64,000 bases of DNA from contig NZ_CP010311.1 in assembly GCF_000827125.1 (NCBI RefSeq), positions 2,294,001-2,358,000 of the forward strand, written 5' to 3'. Origin of the DNA: Geoalkalibacter subterraneus (GTDB taxonomy: Bacteria; Desulfobacterota; Desulfuromonadia; Desulfuromonadales; Geoalkalibacteraceae). The first letter of the stretch is position 1; the number at the start of each line of letters is the position of its first letter. The translations under genes and the position numbers were made by a program. Positions 1 through 8,081 of this stretch are shown here, piece after piece. The notes below the pieces were generated by a model. The model was not told the DNA's origin and searched no databases. It worked only from the letters and a program-made list of their open reading frames with translations.

Positions 1-666
1 ATAAAAGAGTTCCTGCAGCTCAACCGCGCCCTGCGGGTTGTAGCCGGCCCGCACCATATAATCGATGCCGAGACGATCCGATTCGCGCTCCTGCTCCCGG
101 CTGTAAGTATTGTTGATCAAGCTGGCTGCAATCTGACCGGCCTGGCTGGTCAGTCCCCCATAGGCGGTCTGGGAAGTCAGACTTCCCAGCACCCCGACCC
201 CTAACTCAAGCAGCACTCCGCGCTGAATTCCCTGGACCGAGTGACGCGCCGTCACATGTGCGATTTCGTGGCCCAACACCGAAGCGAGCTGTGCTTCATT
301 TTCCATAACGGTCAGCAGCCCCCGGGTAATGGCGACCGGTCCACCGGGCAGGGCAAACGCATTTGGTGTGGAATCGTTGATGACCGTGAATTGATAGGGC
401 AGGTCAGGCCTGTGGCTGTAACGCGCCAGGCGTTTGCCGACGGTGTCCACATATTCATTCAACTGCGGATCGGGATAGCTGCCGCCCATCTGCTGGATCA
501 CCTGGGGATAAGAAGCCTGTCCCAATTCGATTTCCTGGCTTTCGGGGACAGGGATCAGCGCCAGCTCTCTTTTCCCTGTCACGGGATTAACGGCACATCC
601 TGCCAACATTATCCCCAATAGCGCTAGAACGATCCATCGCATTGACCACCATCTTTTATCATTCAT
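1..666 (-). CDS. M48 family metalloprotease lipoprotein (3' end beyond window)
   Basis: A zinc-dependent M48 peptidase (BepA/LoiP-like), expected to act in the periplasm on outer-membrane or misfolded proteins. The ATG at 666 follows an AAAGGAT ribosome-binding site. Residues 9-24 form a lipoprotein signal peptide ending in the lipobox LAGC. The zinc motif HEIAH is at about residue 134, followed by the helix HVTARH, and a downstream SREQERESDRLG segment supplies the third, glutamate ligand. The C-terminal part lies outside the window, so full length and any TPR tail are unknown. It is divergent from typA, with about 160 nt between the starts. An alternative ATG at 642 would still keep the signal peptide. 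Confidence 0.9.
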   Translation of the reverse strand, partial: MNDKRWWSMRWIVLALLGIMLAGCAVNPVTGKRELALIPVPESQEIELGQASYPQVIQQMGGSYPDPQLNEYVDTVGKRLARYSHRPDLPYQFTVINDSTPNAFALPGGPVAITRGLLTVMENEAQLASVLGHEIAHVTARHSVQGIQRGVLLELGVGVLGSLTSQTAYGGLTSQAGQIAASLINNTYSREQERESDRLGIDYMVRAGYNPQGAVELQELFY

Positions 667-746
667 GCCGACTATCCTTTTCGATAATCTTCTGTGGGCA
701 CTGCACATCGCCCCAAACGGAAAAATTCAGAACCCGCGATATTATT

Positions 747-775
747 TTGCCTTTGTCCGTAAATTCAACTAATAT
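747..775 (+). promoter_or_regulatory. Predicted sigma-70 promoter of typA
   Basis: TTGCCT (747-752) and TAATAT (770-775) are separated by exactly 17 nt, 52 nt upstream of the typA start. Four of six bases match consensus in each box. Prediction only. Confidence 0.5.
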
Positions 776-827
776 TGGAGGGTTTTTCCAATCAAACCGC
801 AAATACGTTCAAGGAGTCTCTTCTCAA

Positions 828-2639
828 ATGTCGCAAAACATCCGCAATATCGCCATTATCGCCCATGTCGATCACGGCAAGACCACGCTGGTTGATGCCC
901 TGCTCAAGCAGTCCGGCATCTTCCGGGACAACCAGGTCATCACCGAGCGAGTGATGGACAGCAACGACCTGGAAAAGGAGCGTGGTATCACGATCCTCGC
1001 CAAAAACCTCTCCATCCGTCATGGCGATCTCAAAATCAATATCGTCGACACCCCGGGTCACGCCGACTTCGGCGGCGAGGTGGAGCGTGTTCTGAAAATG
1101 GTCGATTCGGTCCTGCTGCTGGTCGATGCCTGCGACGGCCCCATGCCCCAAACCCGCTTCGTCCTCAAGAAATCCCTCGATCTCGGCCTCAAACCGATCG
1201 TCGTGATCAACAAGATCGACCGCCCCGGCGCCCGGCCGGAAAAGGTGGTAGACATGGTATTCGACCTTTTCTGCGAACTCAACGCAAACGAGGACCAGCT
1301 TGACTTTCCCCTCGTCTACGCCAGCGCAAAAGAAGGATACGCAAAAAAGGAGATGGCCCAGGATTCGGACAATCTCGAACCTCTTTTCCAGATGATCGGC
1401 GAACGCGTCGCACCGCCGGAAGCAGATCCGGATCGACCCTTCCAGATGCTTATCACCCACATCGACTACAATGACTATATCGGGCGAATCGCCACAGGCA
1501 AGATATTCAATGGCCGCATCCGCACCGGCGACCCGTTGGCGCTGGTCAAACGCGGCGGGGAGATCGTGCGCGGCCGCATCTCCAAACTGCTCGGCTACGA
1601 CGGGCTCAAGCAGGTCGAGATCGAGTCTGCATCGGCGGGCGATATCGTCACCATAGCAGGCTTTGAGAAGGTCGGCATCGGAGAGACTTTCGCCGCCATC
1701 GACAACCCCCATGCCCTGCCCTATGTTTCCATTGACGAGCCAACCATTGCAATGAATTTCATGGTCAACTCATCCCCCTTTGCCGGTCGCGAGGGCAAGT
1801 TCATGACCTCGCGGCAGATCCGCGAACGACTGCAGCGTGAACTTCGCACCAACGTCTCACTTCGGGTTGAAGACACCGAGAACACCGACACCTTCAAAAT
1901 CTCCGGCCGGGGGGAATTGCACCTGTCGATTCTGATCGAAAATATGCGCCGGGAAGGTTTTGAGCTAGCGGTTTCCAAACCCGAGGTCATCATGCGGGAG
2001 ATCGACGGTGAGGTCTGCGAACCCATGGAATACCTCGTAATCGATGTTCCTGAAGAATTCCAGGGGACCGTGATTGAAAAACTTGGCACCCGCAAGGCGG
2101 AAATGGTCTCCATGCAGCCCATGGACGGCATCAACCGACTCGAATTCGTGATCCCCGCCCGCGGTCTGATCGGCTTCAGAACCGAATTTCTCACCGACAC
2201 CCGCGGTACCGGCATCATGACCCACACCTTCCACGGATACGCCCCCTTCAAAGGCGCGATCCAGGGGCGTAAAAACGGAGTTCTCATTGCCCTGGAGGCC
2301 GGCGAAACGGCAGGCTACGCCCTGTTCAACCTGCAGGATCGCGGAATTCTGTTCGTTGGACCGGGAGTGGATGTCTACGAAGGCATGATTATCGGACAGC
2401 ACGCCAAGGAGAACGACCTGGTTGTGAACCCCTGCAAAGGGAAAAAGCTCACCAATGTACGCGCCTCCGGCAGCGATGAAGCGATTCGCCTGACTCCGCC
2501 CCGCAACCTGAGCCTGGAACAGGCGCTGGAATACATCGACGAGGATGAGCTGGTGGAGATCACCCCGACCTCGATTCGCCTGCGGAAAAAATATCTCGAC
2601 GCCAACGAAAGAAAGAAATACGAGAAAAAAAACAAGTGA
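828..2639 (+). CDS. typA: Ribosome-associated translational GTPase TypA/BipA
   Basis: TypA/BipA is an EF-G-like GTPase that binds ribosomes and helps 50S assembly and stress adaptation. At 603 aa it matches the usual family length of about 607. The G1 P-loop AHVDHGKTT is at residues 12-20, followed by DTPGH (G3) and NKID (G4). EF-Tu domain 2, the EF-G-like domains III/V and the TypA C-terminal domain follow. The chosen ATG has AAGGAG 11 nt upstream and gives the family N-terminus [11 protein letters not shown]. The longer open frame from 642 would add an unrelated N-terminus. It is a single gene with its own promoter, and no clear terminator was seen after it. Confidence 0.97.
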   Translation: MSQNIRNIAIIAHVDHGKTTLVDALLKQSGIFRDNQVITERVMDSNDLEKERGITILAKNLSIRHGDLKINIVDTPGHADFGGEVERVLKMVDSVLLLVDACDGPMPQTRFVLKKSLDLGLKPIVVINKIDRPGARPEKVVDMVFDLFCELNANEDQLDFPLVYASAKEGYAKKEMAQDSDNLEPLFQMIGERVAPPEADPDRPFQMLITHIDYNDYIGRIATGKIFNGRIRTGDPLALVKRGGEIVRGRISKLLGYDGLKQVEIESASAGDIVTIAGFEKVGIGETFAAIDNPHALPYVSIDEPTIAMNFMVNSSPFAGREGKFMTSRQIRERLQRELRTNVSLRVEDTENTDTFKISGRGELHLSILIENMRREGFELAVSKPEVIMREIDGEVCEPMEYLVIDVPEEFQGTVIEKLGTRKAEMVSMQPMDGINRLEFVIPARGLIGFRTEFLTDTRGTGIMTHTFHGYAPFKGAIQGRKNGVLIALEAGETAGYALFNLQDRGILFVGPGVDVYEGMIIGQHAKENDLVVNPCKGKKLTNVRASGSDEAIRLTPPRNLSLEQALEYIDEDELVEITPTSIRLRKKYLDANERKKYEKKNK

Positions 2640-2879
2640 CCATCTGGATTCCTTGTGAAAAGCAACAACTTTACGGAAAGCCGAATTGGTCAGACCAAAT
2701 AAAATCCAAAAAACAAAATCAGAGTTTAAATCGATTTTTTTAAAACGAAATCAGATAGTTGAAAGGATTTCACTGTTCAATAGGTGTATACCGGGCGATA
2801 AAAATAAAATAACGGTATGGTCCTTAAAACGAGAGCGCCATAAATATCTGTTTTTCCTGCATTTTTTGGATCAAAAAGC
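2640..2879 (+). other. AT-rich intergenic region, no gene seen
   Basis: About 240 nt of clearly lower GC than its neighbours between typA and the zinc-ribbon gene. A 74-codon open frame (2686-2910) is made of lysine/isoleucine/phenylalanine-rich low-complexity sequence and has no ribosome-binding site, so it was not called. Nothing else is recognised until the promoter at 2880. Confidence 0.5.
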
Positions 2880-2908
2880 TTGCATCCCCGGCGCGAAATC
2901 GTTATACT
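2880..2908 (+). promoter_or_regulatory. Predicted strong sigma-70 promoter of the zinc-ribbon gene
   Basis: TTGCAT (2880-2885), a 17-nt spacer and TATACT (2903-2908). The -10 box matches consensus in five of six positions. It lies 54 nt before the ATG at 2962. Confidence 0.6.
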
Positions 2909-2961
2909 GACAATCAGTTATGGGATAAAGAACCAAATAACAAACAAAAGAGGTGACACAA

Positions 2962-3135
2962 ATGATTGAATGCCCGGTCTGCAAAGGCAAGACTCATGTA
3001 GAAATCGATACTCACTCGGACGGCTATGCTGAAAACCTGCAGGAATGCGGGGATTGCGGTGCTGTGTGGGTACGTAAAGGGACCAAAAATCTCATGGTGC
3101 ACGGATCAACCCGCCAACAGGCGGTCAACCTGTAA
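2962..3135 (+). CDS. Small zinc-ribbon protein of unknown function (57 aa)
   Basis: A 57-aa protein with two knuckles, CPVC near the N-terminus and CGDC about 27 residues later, which is a classic treble-clef or zinc-ribbon spacing. The second knuckle is followed by GAVWVRKG. The ATG at 2962 follows AGAGGTG. A GTG at 2953 in the same frame overlaps that ribosome-binding site and is less likely. A good promoter upstream and a hairpin downstream suggest a short single-gene transcript. The function is not known; nucleic-acid or partner-protein binding is the usual guess for such ribbons, but nothing here decides it. Confidence 0.75.
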   Translation: MIECPVCKGKTHVEIDTHSDGYAENLQECGDCGAVWVRKGTKNLMVHGSTRQQAVNL

Positions 3136-3274
3136 TCAAAACCAAGAAACTGACCCACAACAAGGGTTTTCTGCGGGCGATAAGGCCCGCAAACCTGCAA
3201 GGTTTCCCCACCAAACGCTTCCGATCTATTCAAATATAAGTAATCGGACAATTCAAGTCATATTAAGAGCCTAT

Positions 3275-3311
3275 ATTCCCAGCCGCGCATCGCGTGGCTG
3301 GGAATTATTTT
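3275..3311 (+). terminator. Hairpin terminator between convergent genes
   Basis: ATTCCCAGCC (3275-3284) pairs perfectly with GGCTGGGAAT (3296-3305), with an extra GCG/CGC pairing inside the loop. On the plus strand it is followed by TATTTTA, so it best serves the zinc-ribbon gene. It also abuts the stop codon of the convergent lipoprotein gene. A second weaker hairpin, TGCGGGC/GCCCGCA, is at 3172-3191. Confidence 0.7.
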
Positions 3312-4216
3312 ATGTCCCCTTCTCCCCCGCGCTGCAATAGAACGATCAAGCGGTCCGCGGCCGTTCGACCTAAGCTTTCCAGAATCATCTCCGTTGAAAC
3401 AGCCTCAGTCTCCTGCACCGACAGATCAAAACTTTCAAGCAGGCGCCCCTGATCATCAAATGCTTTCAGCAGCGCGCTGGCTTCCATCCGCCCCGGGCTT
3501 TGATCAAGTTCAACCTGCGCCTGCACCAGCAGATCCCGATCGAATGCCGGCGCCAATTCCAACCCTCTTCCCGCCATGGTGCGAACCAGACCGCCGCGCG
3601 TCACTCCCTCCGTATCACCCTGCACCTCCACATTGAAGGTCATGCCCCGAAGCAGCGCGCTCATGCGGTGTTCGATCTCAGCCAAAAGAGCAGCTCCTGC
3701 ATCAATGGAGGCATCTGGCTGAACGACCTTGATCCGTTCTGCCAGAACGGATCTAGCTCTCTGCAACTCAGAAGCAAGCTCCAAACGCTGCATCTGCTCG
3801 GCGCGGGAAGGCTCTTCCTGAGCTTGGTCCAGCGCAAAATCAACACCTTCTTCAAGTTCCTGTACGGCCTTCCACAGAGGAACAACAGCCTCTCGCCGGT
3901 CAAGAGTTGCTATCACATGATGCTGCCCTTCTTTTTCGTCTTTCCAGTAATCGAGTGTCGTAATATTTTTTTCTGCCAGCAGCACGAAAGGTTCCTGGGA
4001 GGCAAAGTAGGCGGGGGCAATCTGCTGCAGGATGAAGAGGCGGGCCTGCTTTTCAGCCTCCAATTGTGAATCGCCTGCGCCGCGTGCAAAGACATAAGAT
4101 TTGGTATCATATCCTTCAGGATCATTGACCAGCCAGGCGGGCTTATCCGGCCCGCCACAAGCAGCGAGCGCACAACACAGCAGAATCAACGGGGTCAATG
4201 CTTTAAATAATCGCAT
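3305..4216 (-). CDS. LPP20-like lipoprotein of unknown function
   Basis: A 303-aa predicted lipoprotein with a hydrophobic signal peptide followed by LAAC at residues 17-20. The mature N-terminus (PAWLVNDPEGY, then a FARGAGDSQLEAEKQAR stretch) resembles the LPP20/FlgT-N pattern, in which a small alpha/beta domain follows a Trp-rich entry segment. The middle (about 120-200) is helical and glutamate/arginine-rich. The C-terminal part (about 205-295) predicts another alpha/beta domain. It is a monocistronic gene between the zinc-ribbon gene and the Hsp20 cluster. The role is unknown; the assignment rests on pattern recognition and the lipobox only. Confidence 0.7.
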   Translation of the reverse strand: MRLFKALTPLILLCCALAACGGPDKPAWLVNDPEGYDTKSYVFARGAGDSQLEAEKQARLFILQQIAPAYFASQEPFVLLAEKNITTLDYWKDEKEGQHHVIATLDRREAVVPLWKAVQELEEGVDFALDQAQEEPSRAEQMQRLELASELQRARSVLAERIKVVQPDASIDAGAALLAEIEHRMSALLRGMTFNVEVQGDTEGVTRGGLVRTMAGRGLELAPAFDRDLLVQAQVELDQSPGRMEASALLKAFDDQGRLLESFDLSVQETEAVSTEMILESLGRTAADRLIVLLQRGGEGDIK

Positions 4217-4385
4217 AACATCTCCAGAGAAACAGTCATATCAGGGCGTTTGGGCGACAAACAGAGAATTGGGCTTGCTGTACCCCCATACAACGGCCCC
4301 GGGGAAACAAAGTTAACTTCATTTTACCTTAAACCCCGTCCTGTTAAAACAATCATCTTTGTGCGAGAGGCGAAAGAATTCAAAA

Positions 4386-4424
4386 TGCCGCCGGATGCGA
4401 TACGCCGGCGGCAATACTCTTTTT
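4386..4424. terminator. Terminator hairpin downstream of the Hsp20 genes
   Basis: TGCCGCCG (4386-4393) pairs with CGGCGGCA (4406-4413) around a 12-nt loop. On the minus strand it is followed by TTTTGAATTC. On the plus strand a run of six T follows. It lies about 40 nt past the stop of the last Hsp20 gene and is the likely end of that operon. Confidence 0.6.
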
Positions 4425-4454
4425 TAATTTACGCGTGACGGAGCGACACAACCC

Positions 4455-4949
4455 CTAATGAATCTCAATCTTTTTCCGTGATTTTTGTGCCTGTTCGGAC
4501 TTGGGAAGCCTGACTTTGAGCACCCCCTTGCGATAAGTGGCTTCAATCTTGTCTTCCTCAACCTCCGCAGGCAGAGGAATCACGCGGTGGAAAGCCCCAT
4601 AGCTGCTTTCCTTGTGGTAATAGTGCTCCTCTTTTTCCTCCTTTTCGCTCTTCTTTTCCCCGCGGATGACCAGGTTGCTGCCACTGAGAGTCAGGTCGAG
4701 ATCCTTTTCATCGATACCGGGGATCTCAGCGGTAACCCGGATCTCCTTTTCGTTCTCCGATACATCGACGGTGGGAAAAAACCCTTCCCAGAGATCCTCG
4801 CCCGGGGCAAGATCTCCCCGCCCGAAACGCCTTTGAAAACGTTCCATCATGCGATTCATGTCGCGTTGAAGAGCCTGGAAGGGATTCTCTTCCTCACGTC
4901 CATGGGAGAGTTGTTGTTTTCTCCAGGGCATCATTTCTCTTAGAGCCAT
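4455..4949 (-). CDS. Hsp20/alpha-crystallin small heat-shock protein (third of three)
   Basis: A 164-aa ATP-independent holdase that binds unfolding proteins and keeps them refoldable. The N-terminal arm (1-60) has MNRMMERFQRRFG, and the alpha-crystallin domain spans about 60-155 (FPTVDVSENEKEIRVTAEIPG...). The C-terminal tail ends KKIEIH, the I-x-I anchor used for oligomer assembly. A glutamate/lysine-rich loop (SEKEEKEEHYYHKES) is the usual dimer loop. It is the last gene of a three-gene Hsp20 set, 58 nt after the second. It resembles the first copy more than the short second one. Confidence 0.93.
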   Translation of the reverse strand: MALREMMPWRKQQLSHGREEENPFQALQRDMNRMMERFQRRFGRGDLAPGEDLWEGFFPTVDVSENEKEIRVTAEIPGIDEKDLDLTLSGSNLVIRGEKKSEKEEKEEHYYHKESSYGAFHRVIPLPAEVEEDKIEATYRKGVLKVRLPKSEQAQKSRKKIEIH

Positions 4950-5007
4950 AACCCTCCTCCTTTCTGTTGTTCTTCTCGGCTTCCGTCCTTAAACAACGGC
5001 AATCGAA

Positions 5008-5403
5008 TCAGTGATGAATTTCGATGCGACGCGGTTTGGCCGCTTCGGTTTTGGGCATCACCAGAGTCAGAACGCCATTCCTGAATTCTGCCGAAACCCG
5101 ATCAACAGCAATTTGATCAGGGAGATGAAACTGTCGAAAATAGTGAGAGGGGGTAAACTCCCGCGACAGGGCATGGCCCTGTTCCGGATTGGCGACTTTG
5201 GCCTTCAGTGTCAGAATTCCCTGATCGAGATTGATGTCAAGTTGATCTTTATCCGCACCGGGAAGATCCGCCACCAGCGTCAGGTTATCCTCGGTTTCGA
5301 AGATGTCGACGGCTGGGCGTGCCGCATGCTCCCAGGGGCGTCCCTGCTCCTGTGTCGACGGTGAGGAACCCTGCCGCGTGACGGGGATGGTTCGTTTTTC
5401 CAT
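5008..5403 (-). CDS. Hsp20/alpha-crystallin small heat-shock protein (second of three)
   Basis: A 131-aa small heat-shock protein with a short, polar N-terminal arm of about 28 residues (MEKRTIPVTRQGSS...). The alpha-crystallin domain begins at PAVDIFETEDNLTLVADLPG and the tail ends RRIEIHH with an intact I-x-I motif. The dimer loop is shorter than in the flanking copies. It starts 20 nt after the first Hsp20 gene, with AAGGAGG upstream, and is almost certainly co-transcribed. The poor N-terminal arm suggests a partner subunit in mixed oligomers (inference). Confidence 0.92.
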   Translation of the reverse strand: MEKRTIPVTRQGSSPSTQEQGRPWEHAARPAVDIFETEDNLTLVADLPGADKDQLDINLDQGILTLKAKVANPEQGHALSREFTPSHYFRQFHLPDQIAVDRVSAEFRNGVLTLVMPKTEAAKPRRIEIHH

Positions 5404-5423
5404 AAGGCACCTCCTTAACGAGT

Positions 5424-5867
5424 TCAGGCAACAGATACATTAATTTTCTTCGGCTTGGCCTCTTCGGCTTTAGGCAACGTGACAGTCAGTATGCCGTTGT
5501 CGTACCGCGCCTTCGCCTTATTCGGGTCCACTGCCGACGGCAGTTCGACCGCCCGCAGAAAATGCCCCATGCCGCGCTCACGCCGATGCCAGGTTTTTTC
5601 ATTTTCATCGCCTTGCTTGCGTTCCCCTGCAATGGTCAGGGTGCCTTTCATAATGTTGAGTTCGACATGCTGGGGATCCACACCGGGCATCAACGCCTGC
5701 ACGTACAGATTATCATGGTCTTCGCCGAGGTTGATGGCCGGATACCGGGACGTGCCGATGCCCGGCAGAAAGCCGGGGACAGCCCGTCCCATGCCGAATC
5801 CACGAAAAGCATCGTCGATTTCGCGTCTCAGATTTTCCATTTCGCTGAAAATATCCGGATATGCCAT
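5424..5867 (-). CDS. Hsp20/alpha-crystallin small heat-shock protein (first of three)
   Basis: A 147-aa class A-type bacterial small heat-shock protein. The N-terminal arm carries an IFSEMENLRREIDDAFRGF-like helix, the alpha-crystallin domain spans about 40-140 (YPAINLGEDHDNLYVQALMPG...), and the C-terminus is KKINVSVA with a degenerate I-x-I. GGAGG lies 7 nt upstream of the ATG. It is the promoter-proximal gene of the operon; a TTGAAA/TACATT promoter lies about 65-90 nt upstream. No CIRCE operator and no convincing ROSE-type thermometer was found in the leader. Confidence 0.93.
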   Translation of the reverse strand: MAYPDIFSEMENLRREIDDAFRGFGMGRAVPGFLPGIGTSRYPAINLGEDHDNLYVQALMPGVDPQHVELNIMKGTLTIAGERKQGDENEKTWHRRERGMGHFLRAVELPSAVDPNKAKARYDNGILTVTLPKAEEAKPKKINVSVA

Positions 5868-5929
5868 GGTTTTCGCCTCCTTTCAGATGCAACGCCTTGA
5901 ACCGACTGCAATGGGTTTCTCTGCTTCTT

Positions 5930-5957
5930 AATGTATCAGAATTTGAGATGATTTCAA
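5930..5957 (-). promoter_or_regulatory. Predicted promoter of the Hsp20 operon
   Basis: Read on the minus strand, TTGAAA (5957-5952), 16 nt and TACATT (5935-5930) give a plausible sigma-70 promoter. The TTGAAA box is also the -35 of heat-shock sigma-32 promoters, but the expected CCCCAT -10 is absent, so the sigma factor is undecided. Confidence 0.45.
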
Positions 5958-6129
5958 AAACTGAGTCCAGAAAAAATGACGCACGTCCGGTCACCTTTTC
6001 CCCCTTCTTCAACCCTTTTATTGCAAATGCAGACACCTTCGCTAAAATAGACCGGCCCGGCGTCCAGCGCTTGTTTGCAACGGGCACCGGTTTCTTGGCT
6101 TTTTGAACAAAAAAATTACAGGAGAGTTT

Positions 6130-7254
6130 ATGTCTGACCTTTTTGACGACGTCCGAATCGGCTCACTGATCATCCCCAACCGTTTGGTGCGCAGTGCCAC
6201 CTGGGAGGGGATGTGCGAAAAAGACGGCACCCCCACAACCAAGCTTGAAAAATATTACGAAACTCTCGCTCGCGGGGGGATCGGTCTATTGATCTCCGGC
6301 TATGCGTTCGTGCGGGCCGACGGCAAGCAGCTGCCCGGCAAGATGGGAATCGATAGCGATGACAAGATTCCGGCGCTGCGCACATTGACATCCGCTGCGC
6401 GCAACAACGGCAGCCGCATATTCTGCCAGTTGGTTCATGCCGGCGGGCAGGCCAACGCCAAGGAAACCGGCTCCACACCTATGGCCCCTTCCGCGATAGA
6501 ATCTTCCCTTTACCCGGTCACCCCAAAGGAAATGAGCGCCCAGGATATTGCCGAAATCATCCACGCCTTCGGCGAGGGGGCGCGCCGCGCCAAGGAGGCG
6601 GGCTTCGACGGCGTGCAGCTGCACGGCGCCCACGGATACCTGATCAACCAGTTTCTTTCCCCTTTGACCAATAAACGTACCGACCGGTACGGCGGCAGCC
6701 TTGAAGGTCGTGCCCAGTTCCTGAAAGAAGCCTTCGAAGCGGTGCGGGAAAAAGTCGGACTCGACTACCCTGTTGCGATCAAGCTGACGGCCTCCGACAA
6801 CCTGGAGGGAGGCTTTTCCCTGGAAGACGCGGTCGAAATCTCTCGCATGTTGCAGAACCTGGGGATCGACGCCATCGAGGTCAGCTCCGGTACGGCCGCC
6901 TCCGGAGACCAGACCCCCGTGCGACAGGGAATCGACACCGAGGAGAAGGAAGCCTACAATGCAACCTATGCCGCTGCGATCAAAAAGTCAGTGAATCTGC
7001 CGGTCATGGTGGTCGGCGGCATCCGCTCCGGCACTGTTGCAAAGCGCATCCTGTCCGCCGGTCAGGCTGATTTTATCGCACTGTCCCGCCCCCTGATCCG
7101 AGAGCCCGACCTGCCAAGGCTGTGGCAAAATGACCCGCACCACCGCGCTCGCTGCATTTCCTGCAACGGCTGTTTCAAGCCCGGTTTGAAAGAAGGCGGT
7201 ATCTATTGCGTTATCGATAAAATCGAGCAACAGGACCCGAATCCTGCGATCTGA
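6130..7254 (+). CDS. NADH:flavin oxidoreductase, Old Yellow Enzyme family
   Basis: A 374-aa FMN-dependent TIM-barrel oxidoreductase of the OYE family, expected to reduce activated C=C bonds with NAD(P)H in the cytoplasm. The N-terminus IPNRLVRSATWEGM and the segments AGFDGVQLHGAHGYLINQFLSP and NKRTDRYGGS are hallmark FMN/active-site motifs. VVGGIRSG is the phosphate-binding loop. The C-terminus carries four cysteines spaced Cx2Cx2Cx11C (CISCNGCF...YC), like the 4Fe-4S motif of dienoyl-CoA reductase-type OYEs but one residue shorter, and the FAD domain is absent. The ATG at 6130 has CAGGAGAG upstream; an earlier in-frame ATG at 6103 lacks one. The natural substrate is unknown. Confidence 0.9.
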   Translation: MSDLFDDVRIGSLIIPNRLVRSATWEGMCEKDGTPTTKLEKYYETLARGGIGLLISGYAFVRADGKQLPGKMGIDSDDKIPALRTLTSAARNNGSRIFCQLVHAGGQANAKETGSTPMAPSAIESSLYPVTPKEMSAQDIAEIIHAFGEGARRAKEAGFDGVQLHGAHGYLINQFLSPLTNKRTDRYGGSLEGRAQFLKEAFEAVREKVGLDYPVAIKLTASDNLEGGFSLEDAVEISRMLQNLGIDAIEVSSGTAASGDQTPVRQGIDTEEKEAYNATYAAAIKKSVNLPVMVVGGIRSGTVAKRILSAGQADFIALSRPLIREPDLPRLWQNDPHHRARCISCNGCFKPGLKEGGIYCVIDKIEQQDPNPAI

Positions 7255-7315
7255 CAAATTGTCGCAACAGGTCTCATCACAAACCTTGAAAAAGCAAAAC
7301 GATCTGATTATATTG

Positions 7316-7344
7316 GGGCGACCCCGAGGGGGCGCCCTTTTTTT
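7316..7344 (+). terminator. Rho-independent terminator after the OYE gene
   Basis: The stem GGGCG-CCCC / GGGG-CGCCC (7316-7337, one bulged A) is followed by seven T at 7338-7344. It separates the OYE gene from the AMMECR1-domain gene. Confidence 0.85.
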
Positions 7345-7363
7345 ATCTGCGATGGAGGACACC

Positions 7364-7918
7364 GTGGACAAGGAACTCACGGACAAGGAAAAAAGCATTC
7401 TTCTGAAAATCGCGCGACAGGCGATCGTTGACTACGTGACCAAAGGGGAGGCGCTCCCCGAACCGCGCGAGGAAAAATCCCTCAACCAGCGCAACGGATG
7501 CTTCGTCACCATCAAGCAGAACGGTCGGCTGCGTGGCTGTATCGGGAACTTTCAGTCCGAGCGCCCCCTTTTCAAAGAGGTGGCCGAAATGGCCATTTCC
7601 TCTGCCACCCGTGACCCGAGGTTCTATCCTCTGGGAAAGGAAGATCTCGACAACTTCTCCCTCGAGATCTCCGTTCTTTCCCCCCTCAAAAAGATTGACG
7701 ACATTGAGGAGATCGAGGTTGGCCGGCACGGGATCTACCTGGAGAAAGGGTTCTACCGGGGGGTGCTTCTCCCCCAGGTCGCAACCGAGCATGGCTGGGA
7801 CCGCACCACTTTTCTCAAGCAGACCTGCATCAAAGCGGGATTACCCACCCATGCCTGGCAAAGCGAGGACGCTGAAATTTACATCTTCAGCGCCCAGATA
7901 TTCTCTGAGCAGGAATAG
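7364..7918 (+). CDS. AMMECR1-domain protein (AmmeMemoRadiSam system protein A)
   Basis: A 184-aa protein with the AMMECR1 domain over nearly its full length. The conserved core GCFVTIKQNGRLRGCIGNF (about residues 45-63) contains the signature LRGCIG, and the C-terminal part has the family GVLLPQVATEHGWD motif. The biochemical function is unproven; in many prokaryotes it neighbours MEMO and radical-SAM genes, which are absent here. The chosen start is GTG at 7364, preceded by GGAGG at 5 nt. The ATG at 7352 is in frame but has no ribosome-binding site and lies partly on that GGAGG. It is transcribed after the terminator at 7316-7344, so a promoter must lie close by or transcription reads through. 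Confidence 0.85.
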   Translation: MDKELTDKEKSILLKIARQAIVDYVTKGEALPEPREEKSLNQRNGCFVTIKQNGRLRGCIGNFQSERPLFKEVAEMAISSATRDPRFYPLGKEDLDNFSLEISVLSPLKKIDDIEEIEVGRHGIYLEKGFYRGVLLPQVATEHGWDRTTFLKQTCIKAGLPTHAWQSEDAEIYIFSAQIFSEQE

Positions 7919-8081
7919 GTTTTATATTTACTTCTCCCTATCCCCGATCACCTGCACCAATTGCCCTACCCCGGAATCGATCACCCTTTCTTTTAGATGC
8001 GGCTTGTGTTTTTGAGACGTTTTCGGTTAGGATTCCCACTGTTCAGCAATACTTCTACCAAAAAAAGAAAGGATTTCACTC

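Noticed and set aside
792-1712. 306-codon minus-strand frame within typA
   Set aside because: Codon-aligned antisense of a well-conserved gene, no ribosome-binding site and no protein motif.
2686-2910. 74-codon plus-strand frame after typA
   Set aside because: Low-complexity AT-rich sequence without a ribosome-binding site; overlaps the promoter of the next gene.
5868-5930. Possible ROSE-type RNA thermometer or CIRCE operator in the Hsp20 leader
   Set aside because: No sequence complementary to the GGAGG ribosome-binding site and no CIRCE inverted repeat was found in the 65-nt leader.
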